DNA from: Candidatus Poribacteria bacterium
GTDB taxonomy: Bacteria > Poribacteria > WGA-4E > WGA-3G
Direction: 5' to 3'
DNA length: 64,000 nucleotides
Assembly (NCBI GenBank): GCA_022819945.1
Contig: JAJEGI010000137.1
Coordinates: 59,389-123,388 of the forward strand
Shown: positions 8,319-17,452 of the stretch, one piece after another
How positions within the stretch are numbered: the stretch's first letter is position 1
How the letters are laid out: each line of letters opens with the position of its first letter
Made by a program: the position numbers and the translations under genes
The notes under the pieces: generated by a model
Database searches by the model: none
What the model was told of the DNA's origin: nothing
Seen by the model: only the letters and a program-made list of their open reading frames with translations

Positions 8319-9209
8319 ATGTCAAGCGTTTTGGAGGCTGTTCAATTTAGCGAAAGGAAAAAAGTGGAAAAGCCTATCTATGGATTGGTTGTTCGCGGGG
8401 TAACAAAACATTTTCACCGAACCAAGCGGACGAAGAATAAACTACGTTTTTATCAGAAAATTCGACACCTTTTCAGCCGAGAAAAAGAAATAATCCGGGC
8501 AGTTGACGACATCTCCTTAGAAGTTAATATCGGAGAAATCTATGGGATCCTCGGTGCAAACGGTTCAGGGAAATCGACCTTGATCCGCCTTATTTCGACG
8601 CTACTGCTGCCCGATGCGGGGAGTATTCAGGTCTTTGGAGATGATGTTGTAACACATAGTCTGAAAGTCAGACGCGTGATGAACCGTGTTTCTGTTGAAG
8701 CCTCTTTCTTTAAACGGCTCTCTTCAACAGAAAACCTGATTTACGCCGCCCGCCTCTACGGTCTCCCTGCAGCAGAAGCCGAGCGAAAAGCACGGCAAAT
8801 TTTAGAAAGGCTCGGCTTTGATGCGGATCGGATGGACGAAGAGATGGAGCACCTATCGCGCGGGATGCAGCAAAAAGTCGCAATCGCACGTGCCCTACTA
8901 ACAACACCCATGCTCCTCTTGCTCGACGAACCTACAACCGGTCTTGATCCCAAATCCAAGCGTGATGTCCAAGCCTTTATTGAGGAAATCCGTCAAGAGC
9001 GGAATGCTGTCATTCTGCTGACAACGCACGATATGATAGAAGCGGAGAAATTATGTGATAAGATTGCAATTATTGATAAGGGACGATTTATCGCGGAGGG
9101 CACCGTTGAGGAACTCATTGCCGGCACGCCATCAGAGAACGCAGCACCCGCGACGCTGGAAGACGCCTTTATCGCGCACACTGGCAAGCGGATTGAGGAG
9201 GATGAGTAG
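8319..9209 (+). CDS. ABC transporter ATP-binding protein
   Basis: 296 residues with Walker A GANGSGKST, signature LSRGMQQKVAIARAL, Walker B LLLLDEPTTGLDP and switch His TTHDM. The N-terminal 60 residues are extended with a basic stretch (HRTKRTKNKLRF) before the first strand, as in polysaccharide or ABC-2 exporters. The ATG at 8319 is chosen because AGG lies 8 bases upstream; an upstream TTG at 8289 overlaps a TATAAT at 8294-8299 that is probably the -10 box. The permease follows after 24 bases. The pair would form a homodimeric exporter; the cargo is unknown. Confidence 0.88.
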   Translation: MSSVLEAVQFSERKKVEKPIYGLVVRGVTKHFHRTKRTKNKLRFYQKIRHLFSREKEIIRAVDDISLEVNIGEIYGILGANGSGKSTLIRLISTLLLPDAGSIQVFGDDVVTHSLKVRRVMNRVSVEASFFKRLSSTENLIYAARLYGLPAAEAERKARQILERLGFDADRMDEEMEHLSRGMQQKVAIARALLTTPMLLLLDEPTTGLDPKSKRDVQAFIEEIRQERNAVILLTTHDMIEAEKLCDKIAIIDKGRFIAEGTVEELIAGTPSENAAPATLEDAFIAHTGKRIEEDE

Positions 9210-9233
9210 TCTCTTGCAAACTACGCCAAAAAG

Positions 9234-10040
9234 ATGCTGAATCTTATACGTGAAACCGTTGTCTCTTATGCCTTTATTGAACGCAACTTTAATCTGCTGA
9301 AGCGGTATCTGAGTTGGGAAATCCTCTTTTTCAGTTATTCTGTTGTCAACGCGCTAACGATCGGCCTGATTATGGTCGGACGCGGCAGCAGTGAAGATGT
9401 CCTTTACCTCATCATTGGGGCATTAATTTGGGGGTTTCTCTCGATTATGATGCGCGAGGTCAGCGATGCGATTACATGGGAACGGTGGGAAGGCACAATT
9501 GAATATACCTTTATGGCACCGATCTACCGTATCACACACCTTGTTGGCTCCTGTTTCTTTGCAATCCTATATGGACTCTTACGAACCGGTTTAGTTTTGG
9601 CGATAATGCCTTTCTTTTTTGGTGAACACATTGACTTAGGAAATGCGAATTGGCTAACGATGGTGGTTACTGTTAGCATCTCAAGTCTCTCTTTCATTGG
9701 AATTGGTTTGATGGCGGCGATCTTTCCGTTACTTTCACCGGAAAAGGGACAAGCTGCAACCGGTATCATTCAATCGTTGCTACTGTTGGTTTCCGGTATC
9801 TATTATGAAATTGAGGTGCTACCCGAATGGCTTCAGCCGATTTCTAAAATTTCGCCTGCCACCTATACGATTAGATCCATTCGTGCAGCGATACTCGGTA
9901 ATGCTTCGATTGAAAGCCAACTGGGCAATCTGTTTCTATTACTCATCATTGGTGTTCTACTCATCCCGCTTGGATTCTGGGTTTTCCATCTCGGTGAAAA
10001 GTACGCCAAACGCGTCGGTAGATTAAAAAGAAGTGGATAG
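9234..10040 (+). CDS. ABC-2 type transporter permease
   Basis: 268 residues with about six hydrophobic segments (for example NALTIGLIMVG, LYLIIGALIWGFLSIMM, LLLLVSGIYYEIEVLP and LLLIIGVLLIPLGFWVFHLG), matching the ABC-2 membrane family. The segment VSGIYYEIEVLPEWLQPISKISPATY is the family's conserved block before the last helices. It lies 24 bases after the ATPase gene and they should be one transport unit in the cytoplasmic membrane. No dedicated substrate gene adjoins; the next gene is a tricorn protease. Confidence 0.85.
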   Translation: MLNLIRETVVSYAFIERNFNLLKRYLSWEILFFSYSVVNALTIGLIMVGRGSSEDVLYLIIGALIWGFLSIMMREVSDAITWERWEGTIEYTFMAPIYRITHLVGSCFFAILYGLLRTGLVLAIMPFFFGEHIDLGNANWLTMVVTVSISSLSFIGIGLMAAIFPLLSPEKGQAATGIIQSLLLLVSGIYYEIEVLPEWLQPISKISPATYTIRSIRAAILGNASIESQLGNLFLLLIIGVLLIPLGFWVFHLGEKYAKRVGRLKRSG

Positions 10041-10106
10041 GTTGTTAAATCTGTTTGTAGTCGTTCTTCCGCAAAACCTAACATTTGTTTCTGAATATCG
10101 CGCATA

Positions 10107-10149
10107 AACTTCTTAACTTATAACTTAATAACTTACAACTTATAACTTC
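10107..10149. repeat. AACTTAT-type short tandem repeat
   Basis: A degenerate array of 7-8 base units (AACTTAT, AACTTAAT, AACTTAC, AACTTAT, AACTTC) ends just before the ribosome site of the tricorn gene. It resembles in style, not sequence, the CTGA-type heptamers found elsewhere in the window. Confidence 0.5.
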
Positions 10150-10168
10150 ACTTACCACGGAGGAGTGA

Positions 10169-13100
10169 ATGTCAGGATATTATAGATCACCAACAATATG
10201 TCAAGATACCGTTGTTTTTGTATGTGAAGATGACTTATGGACAGTTCCCGTTGAAGGTGGCGTTGCGCGGCGGCTCACGTCAAACCTCGGTGCTGCCGGT
10301 TCGCCGCGCTTATCACCAGATGGTGAACAACTCGCTTTCGCAGGACGTGAAGAGGGACCGTCAGAGGTGTATAGCATGCCTGCCCTCGGGGGTGAAGCGA
10401 AACGGCTCACCTATCAGGGCAGCAATGTTTCTATTGTCGGTTGGGATACGGATGGAGAACATATTCTCTATTCAAGCGGCGCAGGATTAGCCTTCGATCC
10501 GTGGATATGGAAAGTTTCTGCAGAAGGTGGAGAACCACAACGCTTACCTTATGGTCCCGCAAACCATATCGATTTTAGCGATGCTGGCGGTGTTATCATC
10601 GGTAGGTTGACACGAGAACCCGCACGTTGGAAACGCTACCGCGGCGGCACCGCAGGGCAACTCTGGATCGATATTGAAGGGGATGGGCAGTTTCAGTCGT
10701 TGGCTCCCGTGGATAGTAATTTCACGACACCGATGTGGATCGGTGAACGCATCTATTTTATTTCTGACCATGAAGGTGTAGGGAATATCTATTCCTGTCT
10801 ACCTACCGGTGAGGACGTTCAACGCCACACGCATCAGGACACTTACTATTGCCGTTTGGCGCAGACAGATGGCAAACGTATCGTCTACCACGCTGGCGCG
10901 GACCTGTTTATTTATGATCTTGACAGCGATACCGAAAACCAAGTTGATGTCGAATTTCGGAGCCCTCGTATCCAGAGACAACGGAAGTTCGTCAATGCAT
11001 CGGCGTACCTGCAAGAGTTTGATCCAGCACCCGATGGTCATGCGTTAGCCGTAACAGTACGCGGTAAACCCTTTACAATGGCGAATTGGGAGGGCGCAGT
11101 CCTTCAGCACGGTGAGCGTGATGGCGCACGTTACCGTTTCACACAGTGGCTCAATGACGGTAAGCGTCTCGTCACTATTTCCGATGCTGCAGGTGAAGAG
11201 GCTCTTGAGATTCACACCCGCGATGGCAGTGCTGACATCGTCCGCCTTGATACGCTTGATATTGGACATGTCCGGGGGCTTTCGGTTTCTCCACAAACTG
11301 ATAGCGAAGAGAATGACCGAATCCTTCTGGTCAACCACCGTTTTGAACTTTTACACATCGATTTAGAGACCCACGAACTCCGAACGCTTGACAAAGGGCA
11401 TTATCACAGCATCCGGGGTGCAGCGTGGTCCCCTGATGGTAAGTGGTGTGCGTATAGTTTCCCAGCGACAGAGACGACCCGCTCGATCAAACTCTGCAAG
11501 ATTGAAACAGGTGAAACATGGTTCGTTACTGAACCTGAATTCAGTGATTTCGCACCTGCGTGGGATCCGGATGGGAAGTATCTCTATTTTCTTTCGTCTC
11601 GCGAATTCGATCCAGTCTACGATTCGCTCCACTTCGATCTCGGTTTCCCTTCGGCGATGCGTCCGTTGCTGGTAACCTTGCAGAAGACTTTGGGAAACCC
11701 GTTTGTACCGGAACCCCGTCCGCTTGAGGAGGAAAAAGAGGATAAGGACAAAGAGGATGAGGAAAAGAAGGACGACGCAGATAAGGCAGCTGAGGAGAAA
11801 TCTGAGAAGAAGAAAGATAAACGTGAACCGATTACAATAGATTTGGAAGGCATTTCGCAACGCGTCGTCGCGTTTCCGTATCCGCGTGGGAATTACGGAC
11901 AAATTGCCGGTATTGAAGGTAAGGTGATTTTCACTGCCTTTCCAATACCGGGTACATCGTCCGGTGACGATGATAGTAGATCAAGAGGTGTGCTCCACGT
12001 TTACGACTTCAAAGAACAGAAGAAAGATACGCTCGTTTCAGGTATTGAGGGCTTTCGACTCTCCCGTGACGGCAAGACACTCGTTTATGTTACCGGAAAC
12101 CGTTTGCGTGTTATCAGAGCTGGCAAGAAGGTAGAGGCTGAGAAGCCCGAAAGTAGAGGCGGTCCGAACCGACAAACTGGTTGGATAAACCTCAATCGTA
12201 TCAAAGCCTCTGTTGTGCCTACAGCCGAATGGCACCAGATGTATCGCGAGGCGTGGCGACTGCAGCGCGATTTCTTCTGGACAGAGGATATGTCCGGTGT
12301 GGATTGGGAGCATGTCTATCAACGCTATCTGCCGCTCCTTGATCGAATTGCAACGCGCGGCGAGTTTTCAGACCTGATGTGGGAGATGCAAGGTGAACTC
12401 GGCACTTCACATGCGTATGAAATGGGTGGTGATTACCGAAGTTCACCAAACTACGCGCAAGGATTTCTCGGTGCAGATTACGCCTACGATGCAGAGAACA
12501 ACGGGTATCGCATCACGCACATTCCACGTGGGGATGGTTGGGAAGCCTCGAAGGATTCGCCACTCAACGCACCGGGCATTAATGTCCGTAAAGGCGATAT
12601 TCTGCTCGCTATCGGCGGACAATCTGTCAGTGAGACCGTTTCACCCGGTGAACTCCTCGTCAGTCTCGCGAATCAAGAAGTCCAAGCAACGTTCCAAAAT
12701 GCGGAAGATGACGAAAAACGGGTCGTTACACTCAAAGTACTCGGAAGCGAAAGAGAACTGCGTTACCGTGAGTGGGTATCGAACAACCGACGATACGTCC
12801 ACGAAAAGACGGACGGTAAAGTCGGGTATGTCCATATTCCGGACATGAGTCGGCGCGGGTATGCGGAGTTTCACCGCGGCTATCTCGCCGAAGTGAGTTA
12901 TCCCGGTCTGTTAATTGATGTACGCTACAATGGCGGTGGGCATGTTTCGCAGCTGCTTTTGGAGAAATTGTCTCGTCGGCGGATTGGGTATGACGTGCCG
13001 CGTTGGGGGACACCGCACCCCTATCCGGATGCCTCCGTCTTGGGGCCGATGATCGCTGTCACCAACGAGAACGCCGGTTCCGATGGCGATATCTTCTCGC

Positions 13101-13438
13101 ACTGTTTCAAGCTGATGGAGTTAGGTTTACTTGTTGGCAAACGGACGTGGGGTGGTGTTATCGGTATCTCGCCGCATCAGTCGTTTGTGGATGGTGGTGG
13201 AACAACGCAACCGGAGTATTCTTTCTGGTTCGTTGATGTCGGTTGGCGCGTAGAGAACTACGGCACCGACCCGGATATCGAAGTAGATTACCGGCCGCAG
13301 GACTATATTGCAGAAGGCGATCCACAACTCGACCGTGCCATAGAAGAACTCCTCCGCCAGATGGAAGAGAACCCACCGCAACTCCCCGATTTCGGTGAAC
13401 GCCCGCGTTTAACGTTGCCAACACTGCCAAAAGCGTGA
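10169..13438 (+). CDS. Tricorn-type protease (S41 family)
   Basis: 1089 residues, near the usual tricorn length. Order: N-terminal WD/beta-propeller repeats (for example SPDGEQLAFAG and SPDGKWCAYSF), a Lys/Glu-rich insert at about residues 514-550, a core domain, a PDZ domain (near 810-860) and the S41 catalytic domain. The active-site tetrad is recognisable: Ser-His in GELGTSHAYE (about residues 747-748), the nucleophile Ser in NAGSDGDIF (about 971) and Glu in WRVENYG (about 1029), close to the archaeal numbering. Tricorn degrades peptides released by other proteases in the cytoplasm. The start follows GGAGGAGTGA. No signal peptide is seen. It appears complete and active. Confidence 0.92.
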   Translation: MSGYYRSPTICQDTVVFVCEDDLWTVPVEGGVARRLTSNLGAAGSPRLSPDGEQLAFAGREEGPSEVYSMPALGGEAKRLTYQGSNVSIVGWDTDGEHILYSSGAGLAFDPWIWKVSAEGGEPQRLPYGPANHIDFSDAGGVIIGRLTREPARWKRYRGGTAGQLWIDIEGDGQFQSLAPVDSNFTTPMWIGERIYFISDHEGVGNIYSCLPTGEDVQRHTHQDTYYCRLAQTDGKRIVYHAGADLFIYDLDSDTENQVDVEFRSPRIQRQRKFVNASAYLQEFDPAPDGHALAVTVRGKPFTMANWEGAVLQHGERDGARYRFTQWLNDGKRLVTISDAAGEEALEIHTRDGSADIVRLDTLDIGHVRGLSVSPQTDSEENDRILLVNHRFELLHIDLETHELRTLDKGHYHSIRGAAWSPDGKWCAYSFPATETTRSIKLCKIETGETWFVTEPEFSDFAPAWDPDGKYLYFLSSREFDPVYDSLHFDLGFPSAMRPLLVTLQKTLGNPFVPEPRPLEEEKEDKDKEDEEKKDDADKAAEEKSEKKKDKREPITIDLEGISQRVVAFPYPRGNYGQIAGIEGKVIFTAFPIPGTSSGDDDSRSRGVLHVYDFKEQKKDTLVSGIEGFRLSRDGKTLVYVTGNRLRVIRAGKKVEAEKPESRGGPNRQTGWINLNRIKASVVPTAEWHQMYREAWRLQRDFFWTEDMSGVDWEHVYQRYLPLLDRIATRGEFSDLMWEMQGELGTSHAYEMGGDYRSSPNYAQGFLGADYAYDAENNGYRITHIPRGDGWEASKDSPLNAPGINVRKGDILLAIGGQSVSETVSPGELLVSLANQEVQATFQNAEDDEKRVVTLKVLGSERELRYREWVSNNRRYVHEKTDGKVGYVHIPDMSRRGYAEFHRGYLAEVSYPGLLIDVRYNGGGHVSQLLLEKLSRRRIGYDVPRWGTPHPYPDASVLGPMIAVTNENAGSDGDIFSHCFKLMELGLLVGKRTWGGVIGISPHQSFVDGGGTTQPEYSFWFVDVGWRVENYGTDPDIEVDYRPQDYIAEGDPQLDRAIEELLRQMEENPPQLPDFGERPRLTLPTLPKA

Positions 13439-13519
13439 TATGATATGCATAACGTCGCTATTGAAAAGGAATGTGTCTGTTGCAGGCACGTTCCTTAAAC
13501 AGTGAAAAGGATAACACTT

Positions 13520-13864
13520 ATGATACCCGCTATAACGAAGTTAATCATAAAGGTTGAGCAGCTTGAATGGGATTTAGCAGAGATCAAAGCGGAATTAGTA
13601 AAACTTCAAGCATCTGCAATGAAATCTATGACTCCCGAGGAACGCAAGGCAGTCCGATTAGCCCGTGTACGGGCACAAAACGAGAGATTGCGTCCGTCAA
13701 TTGAAAAAGCACTCGGGAAACCCGATCCTGATGCTGAAATCCTTACGGCAGAAGAACTCCAGCAGCTTCTATTAGAAGAGGGAGTAAAGCCGGAGGATAA
13801 CATTGGTAGTCGTGCTATCATCGAAGAACGGGAGAGGCGGATCTCGGGAATTTCTAAGATGTGA
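13520..13864 (+). CDS. Small coiled-coil protein of unknown function
   Basis: 114 residues from the ATG at 13520, which lies 9 bases after AAAAGG; a GTG at 13502 is possible. The first third is a heptad-like helix (LIIKVEQLEWDLAEIKAELVKLQ), followed by a basic segment and an acidic tail (ILTAEELQQLLLEEGVKPED). It overlaps or abuts the UPF0175 reading frame and heads a toxin-antitoxin-like patch. The composition fits an antitoxin or a partner of the next protein, but I do not recognise a family. Confidence 0.6.
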   Translation: MIPAITKLIIKVEQLEWDLAEIKAELVKLQASAMKSMTPEERKAVRLARVRAQNERLRPSIEKALGKPDPDAEILTAEELQQLLLEEGVKPEDNIGSRAIIEERERRISGISKM

Positions 13865-13908
13865 GTGAAGTTATTTACAAGGTCGAAATAAGCAGTGAGG
13901 TGATTTGT

Positions 13909-14184
13909 ATGGCAAAAACAGAGGTTGAAATTCAATTCACATTCACACATCCTATTGACGAGAGTTTTTTACAACACAAAACTGATGCAGAACACAAAGC
14001 GAAAGAGGCTTTTGTGCTTGAACTGCTTCGGCACGGGGATATTAGTGCGGGTAGAGCTGCAAAACTTCTTGATATTTCTCGGTGGGATCTCTCAGACTTG
14101 ATGTCTGAGGCTGGAATTTCTCCTTTTGCTGAAGTTACCGCTGAAGAATTAGCCACTGAAGTTGAAACTGCCTTGAAGGCTTGA
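13909..14184 (+). CDS. UPF0175-like small helix-turn-helix protein
   Basis: 91 residues. The block HGDISAGRAAKLLDISRWDLSDLM is characteristic of UPF0175, a family of small DNA-binding proteins often paired with PIN toxins as antitoxins. The ATG at 13909 has a strong GAGGTGA 7 bases upstream, better than the GTG at 13861 which would overlap the preceding gene. A PIN toxin frame begins 111 bases downstream, which supports an antitoxin role, though another candidate antitoxin lies on the far side of that toxin. Confidence 0.75.
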   Translation: MAKTEVEIQFTFTHPIDESFLQHKTDAEHKAKEAFVLELLRHGDISAGRAAKLLDISRWDLSDLMSEAGISPFAEVTAEELATEVETALKA

Positions 14185-14295
14185 ATAACCAAGATGATGT
14201 AGGAGCGATCTCTCGGTCGCGATCCCCACATAAAACCGACAAACAACGAAAATTGAATGCCTCTGAGGAACCACCATAGTTAATGGGCAATATGT

Positions 14296-14810
14296 ATGCT
14301 ATCTAAACCGCGCGTTTATATTGAGACTTCGGTTATTAGTTATCTAACTTCCAGACCCAGCAGCAACGAAGGGGTTCGCGGATGCCAATATTTCACTCGT
14401 TATTGGTGGGAGAATTTTGCTGAGCAACAATTTGAACTTGTTTCTTCACCGATTGTCCAACAAGAAGTAAGTTTGGGAGATAAGGAAGCTTCTCAAAAAC
14501 GTCTTGATGTCTTAAAAAAATTGACCTTATTGGACGCGCCGAAGGAGATATTGGATTCTTTTAGTGATGAATTAATAAATGCTGGAGCTTTGCCCTGAAA
14601 GCACGGGTTGACTCGTTTCATATAGCGATTACTGCGATAAACAATGTAGAGTATTTGGCAACATGGAACTTCAAGCATATTGCTAATATTAACAAAATTC
14701 CATTGATACAACAAGTGTGTAGGAAAGCAGGTTATCAACCGCCAATTCTATGTACACCGCAACAATTACTAATGGAGGACTTTCAGCATGTGGAAAGATC
14801 CAATTATTGA
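14296..14810 (+). pseudogene. PIN-domain toxin broken by one-base frameshift
   Basis: The first frame (14296-14598) reads KPRVYIETSVISYLTSRP, the PIN start with its acidic residue, and ends INAGALP-stop. From 14595 another frame continues KARVDSFHIAITAINNVEYL, TWNFKHIANI, GYQPPILCTPQQLL to a stop at 14808-14810, which is exactly the rest of the family. Restoring one C in the CCC run at 14593-14595 would give ALPLKARVDSFHIA in one frame. PIN toxins are Mg-dependent ribonucleases. The break removes the Asp-containing second half, so the gene is inactive unless this is a sequencing error or programmed slip. The 3' end overlaps the next gene. Confidence 0.8.
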
Positions 14811-15024
14811 CGAAATCCATCAGATTCGGGAAGAATGGGCTGCAAAGTTTAACTATGATGCAAAAGCATTACTTGAGGATATTGAGCAACAAAAACGGCA
14901 AAACTATTTAACTGACGAAAATGGGAACTTCATAAGGGACAAAAAAGGCGGATTGATTCTCAAACCTGAGTCGACATCGAAGAAGTCAAGAGATGATGCT
15001 TCCGGCGTTCCCGATAGCGTTTAG
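14788..15024 (+). CDS. Small protein, partner of the PIN toxin
   Basis: 78 residues starting MWKDPIIDEIHQIREEWAAK with FNYDAKALLEDIEQQK. Short proteins with this start and the FNYD block are often encoded directly after PIN toxins of this kind and are taken as the antitoxin or a regulator; that is recalled family context. The ATG follows GGAGGAC at 14774-14780 and overlaps the last 23 bases of the toxin, showing translational coupling. The C-terminus is lysine-rich and longer than usual (KPESTSKKSRDDASG). It is intact although the toxin is frameshifted. Confidence 0.65.
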   Translation: MWKDPIIDEIHQIREEWAAKFNYDAKALLEDIEQQKRQNYLTDENGNFIRDKKGGLILKPESTSKKSRDDASGVPDSV

Positions 15025-15083
15025 TAATTTGTCCGTTGCACTAAATAGTTTGTGTTTACAAGAATAGAAAGTCTCCTTATATT

Positions 15084-16286
15084 ATGCATATACTCTGTGC
15101 CAACGTAGGCAGCACCTCATTCAAATACCAAATCATCAATATGGAAACCACAACCTCCCTCGTCAAGGGAGGTGTGGAACGTATCGGTAACTCGCCGTCA
15201 GCCTTCACACACGCCGTACCGGGCAAACCGACCCGCGAAGGCGAAATCGACGCGCCGACGCACACTGCAGCGATCGCACACGCTATGGACCTCATTACCG
15301 ATGCCGAAGTCGGATGCCTTGAAGATTTAGGGCAGTTAGACGGTGTCGGATTCAAAACCATTCTCGCCAAAGGCTATTGGCGTTCGGCACGGATTACCGA
15401 AGATGTGATCGCTGCACTGGGGGCATCCACACCGCTCGCGCCGATGCACAACCCCGCCTATATCGCCTCTATCCGTGCTTTCCAAGAGCTGCTGCCGACA
15501 ACCCCGCTCGTCGCTGTTTTTGAGACATGGTTCCATCAGACGATTCCAGATTACGCCGCCGAATTCGGTGTGCCCCGCTTCTGGGTAGAACGACACGACA
15601 TCCGTCGATACGGCTACCACGGCGCGTCCCACCGGTACATCTCTGAACGCGTGCCGCAGCTGCTCGGACGGGAATCAGGCGAAGGGTTGCGTATTATCTC
15701 CTGTCATCTCGGTGGCAGTTCGTCTCTCTGTGCCATCAAAGATGGGGAATCTATTGATACATCAATGGGGACGTCTACGCAATACGGGATGATTCAGTCT
15801 ACGCGGTGTGGTGAGTTAGACGCTTTTGCGGTGCTGTATATACTCGACAAGGAGGGATTTTCGACAGATGAAATTCGGCATCAACTGATCGAGGATTCCG
15901 GACTAAAGGGGATCTCTGACACGAGTGGCGATATGCGCGATATAGAAGCAGAGATCGCAGCAGGCAATGATAACGCGCGTTTGGCACTGGAGACTTTCGT
16001 TTACGGTGTGAAAAAGTATATCGGGGCATATATCGCCGCGCTGGGCGGTGTAGACGTAATTGCTTTTGCTGGTGGTATCGGCGAGAAAAGTGGGACAACA
16101 CGCGCGAAGATTTGCGAGGGTCTTGAATGGTGTGGCATTCACTTAGATACGATGAAAAATGCGAAAGCGACTGGTGAAACGGATCTTTCAACGGATGATA
16201 GCCGCGCTAAAATTCTCGTCGTTTCTACAAACGAGGAGTTAATTGTTTCACGTGAGACTGCACGGGTTCTCAAAGAATGTAGTTAA
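15084..16286 (+). CDS. Acetate/propionate kinase family protein
   Basis: 400 residues, the normal length of acetate kinase. The N-terminal phosphate motif is NVGSTSFKY (canonical NAGSSSLK), followed by RYGYHGASHRYIS, CHLGGSSSLCAI, IDTSMG and the C-terminal FAGGIGEKSGTTR. Acetate kinase makes ATP from acetyl phosphate in the cytoplasm. The loop after DTSMG reads TSTQYGMIQSTRCGELD instead of the usual TPLEGLMMGTRSGDLD, so substrate use may differ from plain acetate. No phosphotransacetylase gene is adjacent. The symbol ackA would be a guess. Confidence 0.85.
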   Translation: MHILCANVGSTSFKYQIINMETTTSLVKGGVERIGNSPSAFTHAVPGKPTREGEIDAPTHTAAIAHAMDLITDAEVGCLEDLGQLDGVGFKTILAKGYWRSARITEDVIAALGASTPLAPMHNPAYIASIRAFQELLPTTPLVAVFETWFHQTIPDYAAEFGVPRFWVERHDIRRYGYHGASHRYISERVPQLLGRESGEGLRIISCHLGGSSSLCAIKDGESIDTSMGTSTQYGMIQSTRCGELDAFAVLYILDKEGFSTDEIRHQLIEDSGLKGISDTSGDMRDIEAEIAAGNDNARLALETFVYGVKKYIGAYIAALGGVDVIAFAGGIGEKSGTTRAKICEGLEWCGIHLDTMKNAKATGETDLSTDDSRAKILVVSTNEELIVSRETARVLKECS

Positions 16287-16339
16287 TGGGAATCGCGAGC
16301 GACAAGAAACCCCGAAGCAAAAACACTCGCTCCTACAAG

Positions 16340-17134
16340 TCACATCAAGTATTCGCGTTCCCTAAAGATTCGGATCGCGAGCCACAGAAAACCGACTGTT
16401 AACAGGAAAATTACGAGAAGTGCGACCCACGCTGGCACCGGCGATGTGCCCAGCAAGTCATCCGATAAGCCGCGAGGCAGCTTATAGTGTGGGAATACAG
16501 TGAAAAGGTAATGGGATATAGAGAGTCGCTTGACCCCCGCCTGTAGGAACGGTGCTGCGGTAATACGTTCCCATCCGAGTACAAACAACAATCCCCATAG
16601 GACAGGATATTTGAACTTCGCTGCTAATACGGCAGCAAATGCTCCGTATGTCAACAGTGCCAATGCCATTGATGCGGTATAGCGCAGGCTCATGCCTAAG
16701 TGGAATAGGATGTTTTTGTCCAATTTTGCGTGTGTCACAACAATACCAGTTAAGATCAGGTGAGAACCGGCTATGATGGCGAGGGTACCAACGAGGTAGG
16801 CAGCGAATTTGCTGAGTAGAATCGTCGATTTGGAGAGCGGTCGCATCTGAAGATAGGTTAACCCTTTACCGTCAATTTCGTCCGAAATGATTGCGGTCCC
16901 ATAGAAAATTGCGCATAAGTTCACCAAAAGTCCATACAGGATGAGTGTTATCTGGGGTATGAATCTATTGATGCTTACGCTACCGCGTGCCATAAACCGA
17001 AATATAAGAGCGATAAAGAGCGATAACGCGCATCCGATCAGAATCAGCACAGTTCGCCGACTCCAGAACATTTGGCGCAGTGTCACTTTGAAAAGTGCGA
17101 AATAGGCGGGGAATGTGTTTGCTTTGGCTGCCAT
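16340..17134 (-). CDS. ABC-2 family membrane permease without adjacent ATPase
   Basis: 264 residues with about six membrane segments (for example TVLILIGCALSLFIALIF, ITLILYGLLVNLCAIFYG, AAYLVGTLAIIAGSHLILTG, YTASMALALLTYGAFAAVLA and VALLVIFLLTVGFLWLAIRIF). The block AIISDEIDGKGLTYLQMRPLSKSTILLSKF is typical of ABC-2 permeases that act on export or regulation. The start follows AAAGGTTATAG. It stands alone between convergent and divergent genes; its ATPase partner must lie elsewhere. Located in the cytoplasmic membrane. Function unknown. Confidence 0.75.
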   Translation of the reverse strand: MAAKANTFPAYFALFKVTLRQMFWSRRTVLILIGCALSLFIALIFRFMARGSVSINRFIPQITLILYGLLVNLCAIFYGTAIISDEIDGKGLTYLQMRPLSKSTILLSKFAAYLVGTLAIIAGSHLILTGIVVTHAKLDKNILFHLGMSLRYTASMALALLTYGAFAAVLAAKFKYPVLWGLLFVLGWERITAAPFLQAGVKRLSISHYLFTVFPHYKLPRGLSDDLLGTSPVPAWVALLVIFLLTVGFLWLAIRIFREREYLM

Positions 17135-17452
17135 CTATAACCTTTCGGTGGATGAGAATCTTAAACAATATTAACATTAATCTGTGGGTTTAGCAAGTTT
17201 TTTCGGATTATAACGATCTCGCTGATCTGTTTTGCGCATTTATGGATCTGATTGGAAAATTATAGTGAATCCTAAAAATAAATAGACCTCTTTGTAGCAT
17301 AACCTTTTAGGTTGTGCCGGTCTGCCCAATTAATTATAGGTTTTACTATAAATGTAAATATGTTATGATAACGTATCAATAATGAGATTTTCTGGTGTTT
17401 AGGGAACCAAATGGATGTAGGTTCTATTGCATATCACTTGGAGGATGTAGAG
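17135..17452. other. Gene-free stretch, AT-rich
   Basis: About 320 bases between a permease and a PhyH gene that diverge. It is AT-rich with a small dyad (GTTAT-G-ATAAC) at 17362-17372. The strong GGAGG at 17440-17444 belongs to the PhyH start. I see no further gene. Confidence 0.5.

Noticed and set aside
11363..11902. Minus-strand open frame inside the tricorn gene
   Set aside because: It is opposite the Lys/Glu-rich insert and is low-complexity Phe/Leu/Ser by codon shadow, with no ribosome site.
13466..13496. Hairpin after the tricorn gene as terminator
   Set aside because: The stem has mismatches and no T tract, so termination is not supported.
14596..14598. TGA as selenocysteine in the PIN gene
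   Set aside because: The homologous continuation is in another frame, so readthrough would not restore the protein.
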